Below are positions 33,723 to 42,689 of a DNA stretch of 64,000 bases, in pieces. A program made the translations under genes and the position numbers. Source of the stretch: JAVJSU01 sp040219275 (lineage in GTDB: Bacteria; Chloroflexota; Anaerolineae; Aggregatilineales; Phototrophicaceae); contig JAVJSU010000007.1 of NCBI GenBank assembly GCA_040219275.1, positions 434,001 to 498,000 of the forward strand, in the 5' to 3' direction. The first letter of the stretch is position 1; each line of letters opens with the position of its first letter. The notes below the pieces were generated by a model, which was not told the DNA's origin, ran no database searches, and saw only the letters and a program-made list of their open reading frames with translations.

Positions 33723-34301
33723 TTACGAATACTCATCCGTCTTGAAAATATCTTCCACAGGCATCGAAAATTCTGGCAATAATTCACCGCCATTAAGCGT
33801 GTCTTTATCGGATAATAGCTGGCGTGAATCGCGTGTGAGTATCTCAACAAGACGTTTCGCTGGATAGATTAGCCAGACCGTGTGCGTTCCGTTATTCAGA
33901 TAATACGATGCCTTATCGGACATTAATTTGAGCGATTGTTCGGGAGACTGTACTTCAACGGCGAGATCGGGCATTTGTAACACCGCGCCACTACGCACGA
34001 GCTTATCTTTGCGCTGATTCAGGCGTTCTTTTGTGGTGAAATCCAAATCTGGAATGAAAACATTGCGATCATCATTTTCAACCCGCCTGCGAACTTCAAA
34101 TACCACGCGACCTAATCGCTTTGTCATGACATATTCGTATAAGGGGCGATAGATATTCGCTACAACAACGCTATGCGCTTCGGTAGGCATATCCTCGATG
34201 ATCTCTCCTTCGATAAGCTCAAAGTGACGCTCCTGATTAGCAGGTAGCGCGATGAAATCCTCGAATTTATCCACTGTAACGAAGCGCATCTCAATGCTCA
34301 T
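33723..34301 (-). CDS. Uma2 family putative endonuclease (DUF820)
   Basis: A 192-residue protein of the PD-(D/E)XK-like Uma2/DUF820 family, abundant in cyanobacteria and Chloroflexota. The pattern is clear: ERHFELIEGEIIEDMPTEAHS near the N-terminus, then FIPDLDFTT, with DLAVEVQSPEQS and the catalytic-type core residues, followed by KASYYLNNGTHTVWLIYP. AGAGGG lies before the ATG at 34301; an upstream extension to 34358 is less likely. Its biological role is unknown. Confidence 0.85.
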   Translation of the reverse strand: MSIEMRFVTVDKFEDFIALPANQERHFELIEGEIIEDMPTEAHSVVVANIYRPLYEYVMTKRLGRVVFEVRRRVENDDRNVFIPDLDFTTKERLNQRKDKLVRSGAVLQMPDLAVEVQSPEQSLKLMSDKASYYLNNGTHTVWLIYPAKRLVEILTRDSRQLLSDKDTLNGGELLPEFSMPVEDIFKTDEYS

Positions 34302-34392
34302 GAAATCAAACCCTCTGTAAATCGCATTTTGACGTATTTTAGCATGAATAAATGACAAACGCTGACTTTATGGTTCGTAGCTGATGCGTGAA

Positions 34393-35361
34393 TCAATACC
34401 CCGCTGTCGCCTCATCCAAACGTGTAACATCTTCCGCGCTGAGTGTGACTTCGGTTGCGCCGACCACTTCGTTAAGCTGATCGACAGTGCGTGCGCCGAT
34501 GATGGGCGAAGTGATGGTCGGTTTGGCAAGTAACCACGCCAGCGCGATATGGGCGACCGGGACGCTGTGCGCGTCGGCAATTTCACGGACGATGTCCAGC
34601 GCGGCGAAGGCTTTTTCGTCTGATGTGAGACGTTTAATCAAACTGCCATCGGAGCGCGTGCTGTCCACTGAAGTCAGGTTGTCACGGGTGTATTTGCCTG
34701 TCAGGAAGCCCGCCGCCAATGGGCTATAGGGAATCACGCCCACGTTTTGATCTTCGCAAAGTTCAGCTACTTCCTGCTCAAATTCTTTACGATTGAACAG
34801 GCTGTAATGAGGTTGCAGACTTTCATAGCGACTGAGTTTATTCACATCGCTCGCCCAATAAGATTTGGTCAAGCGCCATGCGGGGTAGTTGCTCGCGCCG
34901 ATGTAGCGTACTTTGCCGGACGTGATGAGGTCGTCCATCGCCCGTAACGTTTCTTCGATAGGTGTTTCCGCATCGTACCAGTGGGTTTGATACAGGTCGA
35001 TGTAATCTGTATCGAGACGGCGTAGACTGTCCTCTACGGCTTGCATGATATGAACGCGACTCAAGCCTTCACCGTTGACTCCTTCCCACATTTTCCCCCT
35101 AACTTTAGTCGCCACGATCACCTGTCGGCGGTCTTTGGTTTTCAGCCATGTGCCGATGATCTGTTCGGAGACTCCACCGGGATTGCCTTCTACCCAGCGG
35201 GAATAGACATCTGCTGTGTCGAAAAAGTTGATTCCGCCATCAAATGCGGCATCCATAAGGGCGTGGGAGGTGGTTTCATCGGCAGACCAGCCGAAGGTCA
35301 TCGTGCCGAGGCATAAACGGCTAACTTTGAGTCCGGTGCGTCCTAATGTTGTGATTTGCAT
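34393..35361 (-). CDS. aldo/keto reductase
   Basis: A 322-residue NADPH-dependent (beta/alpha)8 oxidoreductase. The opening LGRTGLKVSRLCLGTMTFG, the active-site Asp and Tyr in FFDTADVYSRW, the Lys in VIVATKVRGKMW, and the His in LYQTHWYDAETPIEETL are the family's catalytic tetrad. The C-terminal half contains PLAAGFLTGKYTRDN and the NADPH-binding PIIGARTVDQLNE segment. The substrate is unknown. It reads toward the Uma2 gene and has a 214-base spacer to secA, which is transcribed divergently. Confidence 0.93.
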   Translation of the reverse strand: MQITTLGRTGLKVSRLCLGTMTFGWSADETTSHALMDAAFDGGINFFDTADVYSRWVEGNPGGVSEQIIGTWLKTKDRRQVIVATKVRGKMWEGVNGEGLSRVHIMQAVEDSLRRLDTDYIDLYQTHWYDAETPIEETLRAMDDLITSGKVRYIGASNYPAWRLTKSYWASDVNKLSRYESLQPHYSLFNRKEFEQEVAELCEDQNVGVIPYSPLAAGFLTGKYTRDNLTSVDSTRSDGSLIKRLTSDEKAFAALDIVREIADAHSVPVAHIALAWLLAKPTITSPIIGARTVDQLNEVVGATEVTLSAEDVTRLDEATAGY

Positions 35362-35516
35362 AGGTGATCCTTAATTTGGATAGTTGCTTGTGAAGGTTTA
35401 TTATAAACAGCATGAGGAAAATCTTCACTTAATCGCTGGTGTATTGTGCCATTTTACACGTAACAAAAAGTTTACGTTTGGGTGCTTTGCTTTCTAACAG
35501 GTTGTTTATAGTCATA

Positions 35517-35525
35517 TGTTATAAT
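35517..35525 (+). promoter_or_regulatory. extended -10 promoter of secA
   Basis: TG, one base, then TATAAT at 35520-35525 forms an extended -10, 52 bases before the secA start. The -35 region is poor. Confidence 0.55.
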
Positions 35526-35576
35526 TCCCCATCAGTGGAAATTTTTGCGTTGTCCTGAGCGACAAATCGAGGTCTC

Positions 35577-38360
35577 ATGTTTAAAAATATAGTCAAAATG
35601 GTTGTGGGCGACCCGATTGAACGCGCCCTGGCGAAATATCGTCAGACCGTTGATGAAATTAACGCCCTAGAGCCGACCATGCAGAAGTATACGGATGCCG
35701 AATTGCGTGCCGTGACAGACAAGCTCAAACAGCGATTGGAAAACGGCGAAACTTTAGATGATATTCTGCCGGAGGCTTTTGCCACCGTACGAGAAGCGGC
35801 TGTGCGAACGGTGGGGATGCGCCCTTACGATGTTCAGCTGATTGGTGGCATCGTTTTGCATAGAGGCAACATCGCGGAGATGAAAACGGGTGAAGGTAAA
35901 ACACTCGTGGCGAGTTTACCGCTTTATCTGAACGCCCTGACCGGAAAAGGTGTCCATCTTGTTACGCCGAATGATTATCTGAGTAAGTACGGTTTGCAGG
36001 TGATGGGGTCGATTTACAGCTTCCTCGGTTTAAGTGCCGGTGTGATTCAAAGCTCAGGCGGTGACCCGAATGGCGGATCGTATCTCTACGATGAAAGTTA
36101 TCAGACCGATGATGATCGCTATCAGCATTTGCGCCCCGTAAGTCGTGGGGAGGCGTATGCGGCGGATATTACCTACGGCACGAACAACGAATTCGGCTTC
36201 GATTATCTGCGCGATAACATGGTGCTGGACAAAAATCAACTCGCGCAACGGGCTGAAGGTTTATATTATGCCATCGTCGATGAGGTCGATAACATCCTCA
36301 TTGATGAAGCGCGTACCCCGTTGATTATCTCCGGTCCGGCGGATGAACCGTCAGACAATTATAAGAAATTCGCGCAATTGGTGAAGCGTTTGAAGCCAAG
36401 TAGCGAGGTCAGCATCGAAGAGGAAGAACCCGATGGCGATTACGTGATTGATATTAAAGATCGCGTCGCCTATTTAACGGACGCGGGTGTTGAAAAAATT
36501 GAGCAGGCACTCGGCATTGAACAGCTTTATCATCCCGATAACTCGGATGTGATTCCCTATTTAGACAATTCTCTGCGTGCGATGACGCTCTATCACAACG
36601 ATAAAGAATATATCGTGCAGGACGGACAAGTCGTCATCGTTGATGAATTCACTGGACGTTTGATGATTGGTCGTCGCTTCTCAGAAGGCTTGCATCAAGC
36701 GATTGAGGCGAAAGAAGGCGTGGAAGTACGCCGTGAAAACCTGACATTGGCAACGGTCACCTTCCAGAATTTCTTCCGTATGTATGAGAAGCTCGCTGGT
36801 ATGACCGGTACAGCACTTACTGAATCGGAAGAGTTCGAGAAAATTTATGAACTCGAAGTGACCGCCATCCCCACGAATTTACCAATTGTCCGTGAAGACC
36901 AGACCGATTACATCTACATGAACGAAAAGGCGAAATGGACTGCCGTCGTTGATGAGATCAAGATGCGCCATGAAAATGGTCAGCCGGTGCTAGTGGGTAC
37001 CGTAGCGATTGAAACCTCGGAGCATCTCGCCAAATTACTAAAACGCGCTGGCATCCCGCATGAAGTCTTGAACGCGAAACAACATGAGCGTGAAGCGACC
37101 ATCATTGCGCAGGCAGGTCGTCCCGGTGCGGTGACGATTGCCACCAACATGGCGGGTCGTGGTGTTGATATTTTGCTCGGTGGTAATCCTGAAGGTTTGG
37201 CGCGAGACACCCTGCGTAAACAGGGGTTGGATGTGACCGATGTTGAGCCGGATGTGTGGGAAAAAGCACTTGTGGAAGCCGCCGCGAAAATTAAAGAGCA
37301 TCGCAAGGATGTGATTAATCAGGGTGGTTTGTATGTGCTCGGTACAGAGCGCCATGATGCCCGCCGTATTGATAATCAGCTTCGTGGTCGTTCTGGTCGT
37401 CAGGGTGATCCGGGTGAGTCTCGTTTCTTCCTCAGCCTTGAAGATGATTTGATGAAACGCTTTAATGCGGATGCCGTCAAACGCTTTATGTCGTGGGCGA
37501 GTTTGCCAGAAGATGAACCCATTGAGCATAACATGATTAGTAAATCCATCAATCAAGCGCAAATTCGTGTGGAAGGTCATAACTTTGACATCCGTAAGCG
37601 CGTACTTGAATATGATGATGTCGTCAACAAACAGCGTGAGATTATCTACTCGCAACGCCGTAAAGTGTTGGAAGCCGAAAATCTGCGTGAGCGTTTTCTG
37701 GAAATTCTGGATAGCGCCATCATTAATGTGCTTGAAGAATTTGCGCCGGAAGATGATCCTGATTTGTGGGATACGGAAGCGATGTATCGCCAATTGTTGA
37801 CGATTTTCCCGGTTCCGACCACAATTAACATCGATACGCTGGATGATATTGATACGCTGGATGAGCTTGAAGGCACGCTCCTTGAGGCGGCAAGAGAAGC
37901 CTATCAGGCGAAGGCGGATTCCATCGGTGATGAAATTATGCCGCTGGCGGAGCGCCGTATGATGTTACGGGCGATTGATAGCCACTGGCAACGTCATCTG
38001 ACCGATCTTGATATTCTGCGTGAAGGTATCGGCTTGATGGCTATCGCGCAACGTGACCCGCTCGTAGAGTATAAACGTGAAGCCTTTGCAATGTTTCAGG
38101 CGATGCGCTCACAAATTGAAAGTCAGGCGATTCATGATATCTTCCGTGTACAGATCAACGCCGTCCAACGTCAGCCTGCACGCCGTCAAATGATCGCCCA
38201 TCGTCCCGGTGCGGAGGTTGCCGATTCTAAGCCGGAACCGGTACGCGCTCAGAACAAATTAGGGCGCAACGACCCATGCTGGTGTGGCAGTGGTAAGAAA
38301 TATAAGCATTGCCACTACCGCGAAGATAGTAAAGCAGGGCTGGTTCATAACACCAACTAA
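35577..38360 (+). CDS. secA: preprotein translocase ATPase subunit SecA
   Basis: A 927-residue SecA, the motor that pushes unfolded preproteins through SecYEG. The first nucleotide-binding domain has the Walker A MKTGEGKTLVASLPLYLNAL, the Walker B-type DEVDNILIDEARTPLIISGP, and the preprotein cross-linking region around 230-380. The second domain includes NMAGRGVDILLGGN and LRGRSGRQGDPGESRF. The last 25 residues carry a complete SEC-C zinc motif (CWCGSGKKYKHCH), which binds SecB or ribosomes. AGGTCTC precedes the ATG, and an extended -10 promoter lies upstream. DEVDN instead of the common DEVDS is a conservative change. Confidence 0.98.
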   Translation: MFKNIVKMVVGDPIERALAKYRQTVDEINALEPTMQKYTDAELRAVTDKLKQRLENGETLDDILPEAFATVREAAVRTVGMRPYDVQLIGGIVLHRGNIAEMKTGEGKTLVASLPLYLNALTGKGVHLVTPNDYLSKYGLQVMGSIYSFLGLSAGVIQSSGGDPNGGSYLYDESYQTDDDRYQHLRPVSRGEAYAADITYGTNNEFGFDYLRDNMVLDKNQLAQRAEGLYYAIVDEVDNILIDEARTPLIISGPADEPSDNYKKFAQLVKRLKPSSEVSIEEEEPDGDYVIDIKDRVAYLTDAGVEKIEQALGIEQLYHPDNSDVIPYLDNSLRAMTLYHNDKEYIVQDGQVVIVDEFTGRLMIGRRFSEGLHQAIEAKEGVEVRRENLTLATVTFQNFFRMYEKLAGMTGTALTESEEFEKIYELEVTAIPTNLPIVREDQTDYIYMNEKAKWTAVVDEIKMRHENGQPVLVGTVAIETSEHLAKLLKRAGIPHEVLNAKQHEREATIIAQAGRPGAVTIATNMAGRGVDILLGGNPEGLARDTLRKQGLDVTDVEPDVWEKALVEAAAKIKEHRKDVINQGGLYVLGTERHDARRIDNQLRGRSGRQGDPGESRFFLSLEDDLMKRFNADAVKRFMSWASLPEDEPIEHNMISKSINQAQIRVEGHNFDIRKRVLEYDDVVNKQREIIYSQRRKVLEAENLRERFLEILDSAIINVLEEFAPEDDPDLWDTEAMYRQLLTIFPVPTTINIDTLDDIDTLDELEGTLLEAAREAYQAKADSIGDEIMPLAERRMMLRAIDSHWQRHLTDLDILREGIGLMAIAQRDPLVEYKREAFAMFQAMRSQIESQAIHDIFRVQINAVQRQPARRQMIAHRPGAEVADSKPEPVRAQNKLGRNDPCWCGSGKKYKHCHYREDSKAGLVHNTN

Positions 38361-38387
38361 CGAGCCAGCATCGCTCTGAGGAATAAT

Positions 38388-38424
38388 CCGGCAGGGGACT
38401 CTGTGTTACAGAACATCCTGCCGG
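38388..38424 (+). terminator. hairpin after secA
   Basis: CCGGCAGG (38388-38395) and CCTGCCGG (38417-38424) form a perfect 8-bp stem with an inner CTGT/ACAG stem; no T-run follows. It may stop or stabilise the secA transcript. Confidence 0.45.
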
Positions 38425-38475
38425 TGCTTGTTCCCGGTTCCATCAAATAAGGAACGTCTTAGGATAAGTTAGGTG

Positions 38476-38844
38476 ATGATGACTACGACAATAGACACTA
38501 ACCTCTTAGAATTTCTGCGTGATAAGGTCAACTCTTTCATAAAGTGGGATCTCGTTCGGTTTTTTCATGATAATCCACATACCAAAGACACCGCAGAGAG
38601 CATCGCCAATTTTACCGGTAGAGATTTACGGACAATCGAGCGCGAACTCAACGGTCTGGTTAAGGCGGGCGTGCTAAAGAGTAAGCGGGTTTCTGGGATG
38701 GTCGTGTATCTACTGAATAATGATACAACGGTGCAGGCAACCATCAACGATTTCATGGAGGCGTGTAATGATCGTCAATTTCGGGTTGAAGCGATCCAGT
38801 ATGTAATTCAGGAAATGCAATTCTCGCCACGTCACGATTTTTAA
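38476..38844 (+). CDS. winged-helix DNA-binding protein
   Basis: A small, roughly 122-residue protein with an MarR/ArsR-like winged helix: helices at about 10-35 and 40-52, then TGRDLRTIERELNGLVKAG as the recognition helix and VLKSKRVSGMVVYLLNN as the wing. The C-terminal helix (about 95-122) may dimerise. Three start codons cluster at 38473-38481, and the ATG at 38476 or 38479 fits AGG at 38471. It is 15 bases upstream of two small membrane proteins, so it may regulate them or act with them. No ligand domain is visible. Confidence 0.7.
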   Translation: MMTTTIDTNLLEFLRDKVNSFIKWDLVRFFHDNPHTKDTAESIANFTGRDLRTIERELNGLVKAGVLKSKRVSGMVVYLLNNDTTVQATINDFMEACNDRQFRVEAIQYVIQEMQFSPRHDF

Positions 38845-38859
38845 CGCTGATTACTCATC

Positions 38860-39171
38860 ATGGATGTCGTTTCGATCAATCAATTTCTGACGCTCTATAC
38901 ATGGTTCATTCTCGCCGCGCTCCTCTTGTTGATGTTGTTGATTGCCCGCTTTTATCAGCAATTTTCCGGCGAACGCACCTATTTTTGGCTCTATCTTGTG
39001 CCTATTGTCTGTTTTGGTGTGGCGGCAGTGCGCTATACGAGCATAGAGCGCATTGCTCACGACCCATATGCTGATTTTATTCTCGCTATCGGGGGCGTTG
39101 TGCTAATCTTTTTGTCGATCCGCATTTATTGGTTGATGATTTATCGGAAGCGACATCAGCAGACATCGTGA
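38860..39171 (+). CDS. small membrane protein with three predicted spans
   Basis: A 103-residue protein with three hydrophobic spans at about 12-30, 42-57 and 72-91, and basic ends. There is no recognisable domain. The ATG is 15 bases after the winged-helix gene, and the stop precedes the next gene by 13 bases, making a likely three-gene unit. The function is unknown. Confidence 0.6.
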   Translation: MDVVSINQFLTLYTWFILAALLLLMLLIARFYQQFSGERTYFWLYLVPIVCFGVAAVRYTSIERIAHDPYADFILAIGGVVLIFLSIRIYWLMIYRKRHQQTS

Positions 39172-39184
39172 TGATTGGGGGCAT

Positions 39185-39511
39185 GTGTTTAACTGGTTGG
39201 ATGTACTCGGCTTACTGGGATTACTTTCAATTTGCGTCTTCCTGACGGTGATGGGACTGTTGAGTCGTCGTCTGGGATATGTGACCCATGCACGCGCCTA
39301 TTACGTGCTTTTTTTCCTCGCGGCGGGTTTTGTAAGCGTTGGCATAATCACCCGCTTTATTCATTTCACTTCCGAACTAGCGTTAATTGAAGAATTGAAT
39401 AACAATATAGAGTGGGTGTTGTTATATAATGGCGCACCCGCAGTAGGCATGACGCTCGGGTTGGTTGCGGCGTGGCGCTACTGGAGCTGGTTATTAGCGG
39501 AGCGAGATTAA
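39185..39511 (+). CDS. small membrane protein with three predicted spans (second)
   Basis: A 108-residue protein with spans at about 8-26, 40-60 and 82-104. The chosen start is GTG at 39185, preceded by TTGGGGG; the nearby ATGs at 39171 and 39183 are in other frames. Like its neighbour it has short loops and charged ends, with no recognised family. It lies 12 bases before the adenosine deaminase start, so that gene may belong to the same transcript. Confidence 0.6.
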   Translation: MFNWLDVLGLLGLLSICVFLTVMGLLSRRLGYVTHARAYYVLFFLAAGFVSVGIITRFIHFTSELALIEELNNNIEWVLLYNGAPAVGMTLGLVAAWRYWSWLLAERD

Positions 39512-39523
39512 CGGCGGTTCAAC

Positions 39524-40630
39524 TTGAGCAGTGAAGTTATCCAGAAAGAACAACCTGAGCCTTCTATTTTACAGGTTGTAAAGACACTCCCAAAAATTGA
39601 GCTTCATCGCCACCTTGAAGGGGCGGTGCGCTTAGAAACCCTGATTGACATTGCCCGGCACAATCAAATTGAGATGCCGGAATATGATGTTGAGACCTTG
39701 CGCCCGTTCGTGCAGATGATGCCGGGTGAGCATCGCTCGATGCAAAATTTCCTGTCAAAATTCAAAACGATACGCCAATTTTTCCTCTCGAAAGAAGTGA
39801 TTTCCCGCATTGCGCGTGAAGCCGTAATTGATGCCGCGCAGGACAACATCAAATATATGGAATTGCGCTTTACGCCGGTTGCGCTGGTCGCCATGAGCAA
39901 AGCAAAAATTAGCGATGCCGTGACGTGGGTCTGTGATGCGGTGGAACAGGCAACAAGCGAATATGATGTTGATGTGCGCTTGATTGTCTCCATGAATCGC
40001 CATGAAAGCCTGCAAATCGGTGAGCAAGCCGTAGATGCCGCCATCGCACATATGGATCGTGGTGTGGTCGCGGTTGATCTCGCCGGACGTGAAGAACATT
40101 TCCCTGCATCATTGTTCCGTTCGTTGTTTCATCGCGCTCAGGACGCAGAATTGAACGTCACCATCCACGCGGGCGAATGGGAAGGCGCACAGAGCATCTG
40201 GGATGCGGTAGGGAATCTCGGTGCGACACGGGTAGGGCATGGCGTTCGTGTGCTGGAAGATTATGGCGTGTTGACCATCCTCGCACAGCAAGGGGTTGTG
40301 CTAGAGGTCTGCCCGACGAGCAATATCCACAGCGGTATTTTCTCTACCTTACGCGACCATCCCCTGCCTGAATTGGTGGAGAAGGGTCTGCGGGTAACCA
40401 TCAACACCGACGATCCGCTGATTAGTGACATTACGCTGAGTGATGAGCTTGCCCGTGTGATGACCCATATGCGCTTTACGTTAGAGGACATCAAACGTCA
40501 CACGATGATCGCCGCTAACGCCGCCTTTTTGCCGGATGATGAACGTGCGGTTTTGGTCTCCAACTTCAAAGAGTGGTTGTATCCGCCCCATTCAAATGAC
40601 ACCTCGTATTATGATGTCGCCTCTACCTAA
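39524..40630 (+). CDS. add: adenosine deaminase family protein
   Basis: A 368-residue metal-dependent deaminase of the adenosine/adenine deaminase type, which converts adenosine to inosine in purine salvage. Zinc ligands are visible: HRHLEG at the N-terminus (His28 and His30), HAGEWEGAQS in the middle, and NTDDPLIS with the catalytic Asp pair near the C-terminus; VGHGVRVLED and LEVCPTSN fit the family. The start is TTG at 39524. It is closely spaced with the membrane-protein pair upstream. Adenine deaminase or another nucleoside specificity cannot be excluded. Confidence 0.9.
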   Translation: MSSEVIQKEQPEPSILQVVKTLPKIELHRHLEGAVRLETLIDIARHNQIEMPEYDVETLRPFVQMMPGEHRSMQNFLSKFKTIRQFFLSKEVISRIAREAVIDAAQDNIKYMELRFTPVALVAMSKAKISDAVTWVCDAVEQATSEYDVDVRLIVSMNRHESLQIGEQAVDAAIAHMDRGVVAVDLAGREEHFPASLFRSLFHRAQDAELNVTIHAGEWEGAQSIWDAVGNLGATRVGHGVRVLEDYGVLTILAQQGVVLEVCPTSNIHSGIFSTLRDHPLPELVEKGLRVTINTDDPLISDITLSDELARVMTHMRFTLEDIKRHTMIAANAAFLPDDERAVLVSNFKEWLYPPHSNDTSYYDVAST

Positions 40631-40658
40631 AATCGGATGACCAGAAAAAGGTGTGTCG

Positions 40659-41513
40659 ATGCTCCAACTTGGTGATCTAAAAATCCACCTGATTAACGAT
40701 GCTGACTCGCTGATTGACCCCGGCGGTGCGTTCGGATTAGTACCACGCGTGTTATGGTCACAGTATTTTCCGCCAAACGACGACCATCTGATCCCCATGT
40801 CTTATAATTGCTTATACGTCGAAACGGGCGATCATAAAATTGTGATTGATAATGGCTTTGGCACGAAGATGAGCGATAAAGAGATGGCACGCTGGCAACT
40901 CAGCCGTCCACAGGGCGATCTGGTGACTCAATTGGCGGCGATGGGTGTGCAGGCAGAAGACATCACGCTGATGATAGATACCCATTTACACAGCGACCAT
41001 TGCTCCGGCAACACGAAATTTGCGGACGACGGCGAAACGCTCTTGCCGACCTTCCCGAACGCCGAATATGTGGTTCAACGCCGCGAATATGAAGACGCGA
41101 TGCACCCCAATGAGCGCACCCGTGCAACGTATTTCCCGTTCAATTATGAGCTTCTAATCAAAAATGGGCAGATGCGCCTGCTGGATGGTGATACTGACCT
41201 CGCGCCGGGGATTCGCGGGATTGTCACGCCCGGTCACACGCCCGCGCACATGAGTGTGCGCTTTGAGAGCAACGATCAACACGCGGCATTTTTGTGCGAT
41301 CTGGCAAGTTATGCCGTACATTTTGAGCGCCTCGGCTGGATGACCGCGTATGACGTTGAACCGCTTCGCACGTTGGAAACCAAACGCGAGTGGCAACAAT
41401 GGGCATTAGAGACGAACGCTGTTGTCATGTTCCCGCATGATCCCTTCCGTCCCGCCGGACGGCTCACACACGACGAACGCGGACGTACCGTGCTGGAAAC
41501 CGTAGAAATTTAA
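40659..41513 (+). CDS. MBL-fold metallo-hydrolase
   Basis: A 284-residue metallo-beta-lactamase fold hydrolase. The metal motif is DTHLHSDHCSGN (about 100-111), GIVTPGHTPAHMSVRF supplies the later His ligand, and FLCDLASYAVHF an Asp ligand. Its layout resembles the quorum-lactonase/N-acyl-homoserine-type MBL hydrolases, but the substrate is not evident. ATG 40659 follows AAAAAGG by seven bases, better than the in-frame GTG at 40653. It is convergent with the following gene and separated by 34 bases. Confidence 0.85.
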   Translation: MLQLGDLKIHLINDADSLIDPGGAFGLVPRVLWSQYFPPNDDHLIPMSYNCLYVETGDHKIVIDNGFGTKMSDKEMARWQLSRPQGDLVTQLAAMGVQAEDITLMIDTHLHSDHCSGNTKFADDGETLLPTFPNAEYVVQRREYEDAMHPNERTRATYFPFNYELLIKNGQMRLLDGDTDLAPGIRGIVTPGHTPAHMSVRFESNDQHAAFLCDLASYAVHFERLGWMTAYDVEPLRTLETKREWQQWALETNAVVMFPHDPFRPAGRLTHDERGRTVLETVEI

Positions 41514-41547
41514 CGTAGGGGCGAATTGCCAGTTCGCTCTGATTGGG

Positions 41548-42660
41548 TTAATGCCGATCTTGCCATTCCTGAATCGTCTCCGCGAGGAAGGCACGGACTT
41601 CAGGATCAGCGACATCACCCACTGCATCGTAAAAATTATCATCGACCTGAATTCGCACACCGCCACCCGGCGCTGTCCGCACATGAATATCGCGTCCGGT
41701 ATATTCTGGCGTGTAGATCAGTTTGTGCTGTAAATAGGCTTCGATGCGTGCGCCGAGATCAAGCTCCTCCACTGCCGCAAAATCAAACTTGGCTCTGCCG
41801 AATAAACCTTTGCTGGTCGGTTCAACTTTGGTGTCGTCCAGCTTAAAGCTCGGCAAATCTCCGGGCATTGTGCCACCGGGACCCACTGGCGGCGGAGGCG
41901 CAATTGTGCGTTTGGGCGGGGTGGGCGCTGGCTCAGGCATAGGTGTTTCGTCAACCGTTTCAACGACTGGTTCGACCACATCCTCAACATCCGGCATCAT
42001 ATCCATGTCCAGCGCGGCTTCCGGCGGATTGTCGTCTGGCTGGGTGACCACGTCCGAGAGTTCGCGCATGATAGCGACAAATTCTTTTTTGACATCCGGC
42101 GTATCGACAAGTGTCCGGTAGCCGGTGCCTTCATGATAGACCACCAAGCGCCCATCTCGCGGATCACGCATGATAGCGACGATTTCTTCGGTGAAGATCG
42201 TATCGCCGGAGTTGAGCTTGACGCGATATTTTTGCCCTTTAGTGATCGGCTGGGTCTGTTTGGGGCCGGGCGTTGCAGGCATAGCTTGCACCGGATGCGC
42301 GAGAAATTCCGGCTCGGTGATCGGATCGCGTGGTTTCGGTGGTTCGGGTGGATCATCTTGAATGTCATCCACTAGCAAATTTAAATCAGGCATGTCCATC
42401 GGGTCAAACGTTGGCGTAGGTTGAACGTCCTGCGCTGTGCTGACCGATTGTACCGGCATTGGCGGCGCGATTTCATCATCATCGCCATACTCATTTTCGA
42501 GGGCGGCGCTTGCCTGTGCACGGCGTTTGTTGCGTTGTGGCTTGAAATAGACAAACCATGCAAACGCGCCAAATAATAATAGTCCTGATCCGCAGACCAT
42601 CACGATCAATGCGAGCGGAATCTGGTTGAAAAAAGCACCCAGGTCGTCAAACAGTAACAT
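41548..42660 (-). CDS. hypothetical single-span membrane protein with acidic/Pro-rich linkers
   Basis: A 370-residue protein of no recognised family. One hydrophobic span lies at about 16-38, followed by a basic KPQRNKRR stop-transfer patch. Two structured-looking parts are separated by acidic Pro-rich linkers: a beta-rich unit (about 140-225, RYKVKLNSGDT-like KYRVKLNSGDTIFTEEI) and a C-terminal unit (about 295-370) with LGARIEAYLQHKLIY and GGGVRIQVDDNFYD. The start at 42660 is taken because mutM ends 29 bases upstream. It is probably cotranscribed with mutM, but no functional link is known. Confidence 0.6.
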   Translation of the reverse strand: MLLFDDLGAFFNQIPLALIVMVCGSGLLLFGAFAWFVYFKPQRNKRRAQASAALENEYGDDDEIAPPMPVQSVSTAQDVQPTPTFDPMDMPDLNLLVDDIQDDPPEPPKPRDPITEPEFLAHPVQAMPATPGPKQTQPITKGQKYRVKLNSGDTIFTEEIVAIMRDPRDGRLVVYHEGTGYRTLVDTPDVKKEFVAIMRELSDVVTQPDDNPPEAALDMDMMPDVEDVVEPVVETVDETPMPEPAPTPPKRTIAPPPPVGPGGTMPGDLPSFKLDDTKVEPTSKGLFGRAKFDFAAVEELDLGARIEAYLQHKLIYTPEYTGRDIHVRTAPGGGVRIQVDDNFYDAVGDVADPEVRAFLAETIQEWQDRH

Positions 42661-42689
42661 AAGCCTAAAACCTACTCTCGTCTCATCAC

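Noticed and set aside
37038..37793. 251-codon minus-strand frame inside secA
   Set aside because: It is a shadow of secA and would require loss of SecA's conserved motif-bearing frame to be real.
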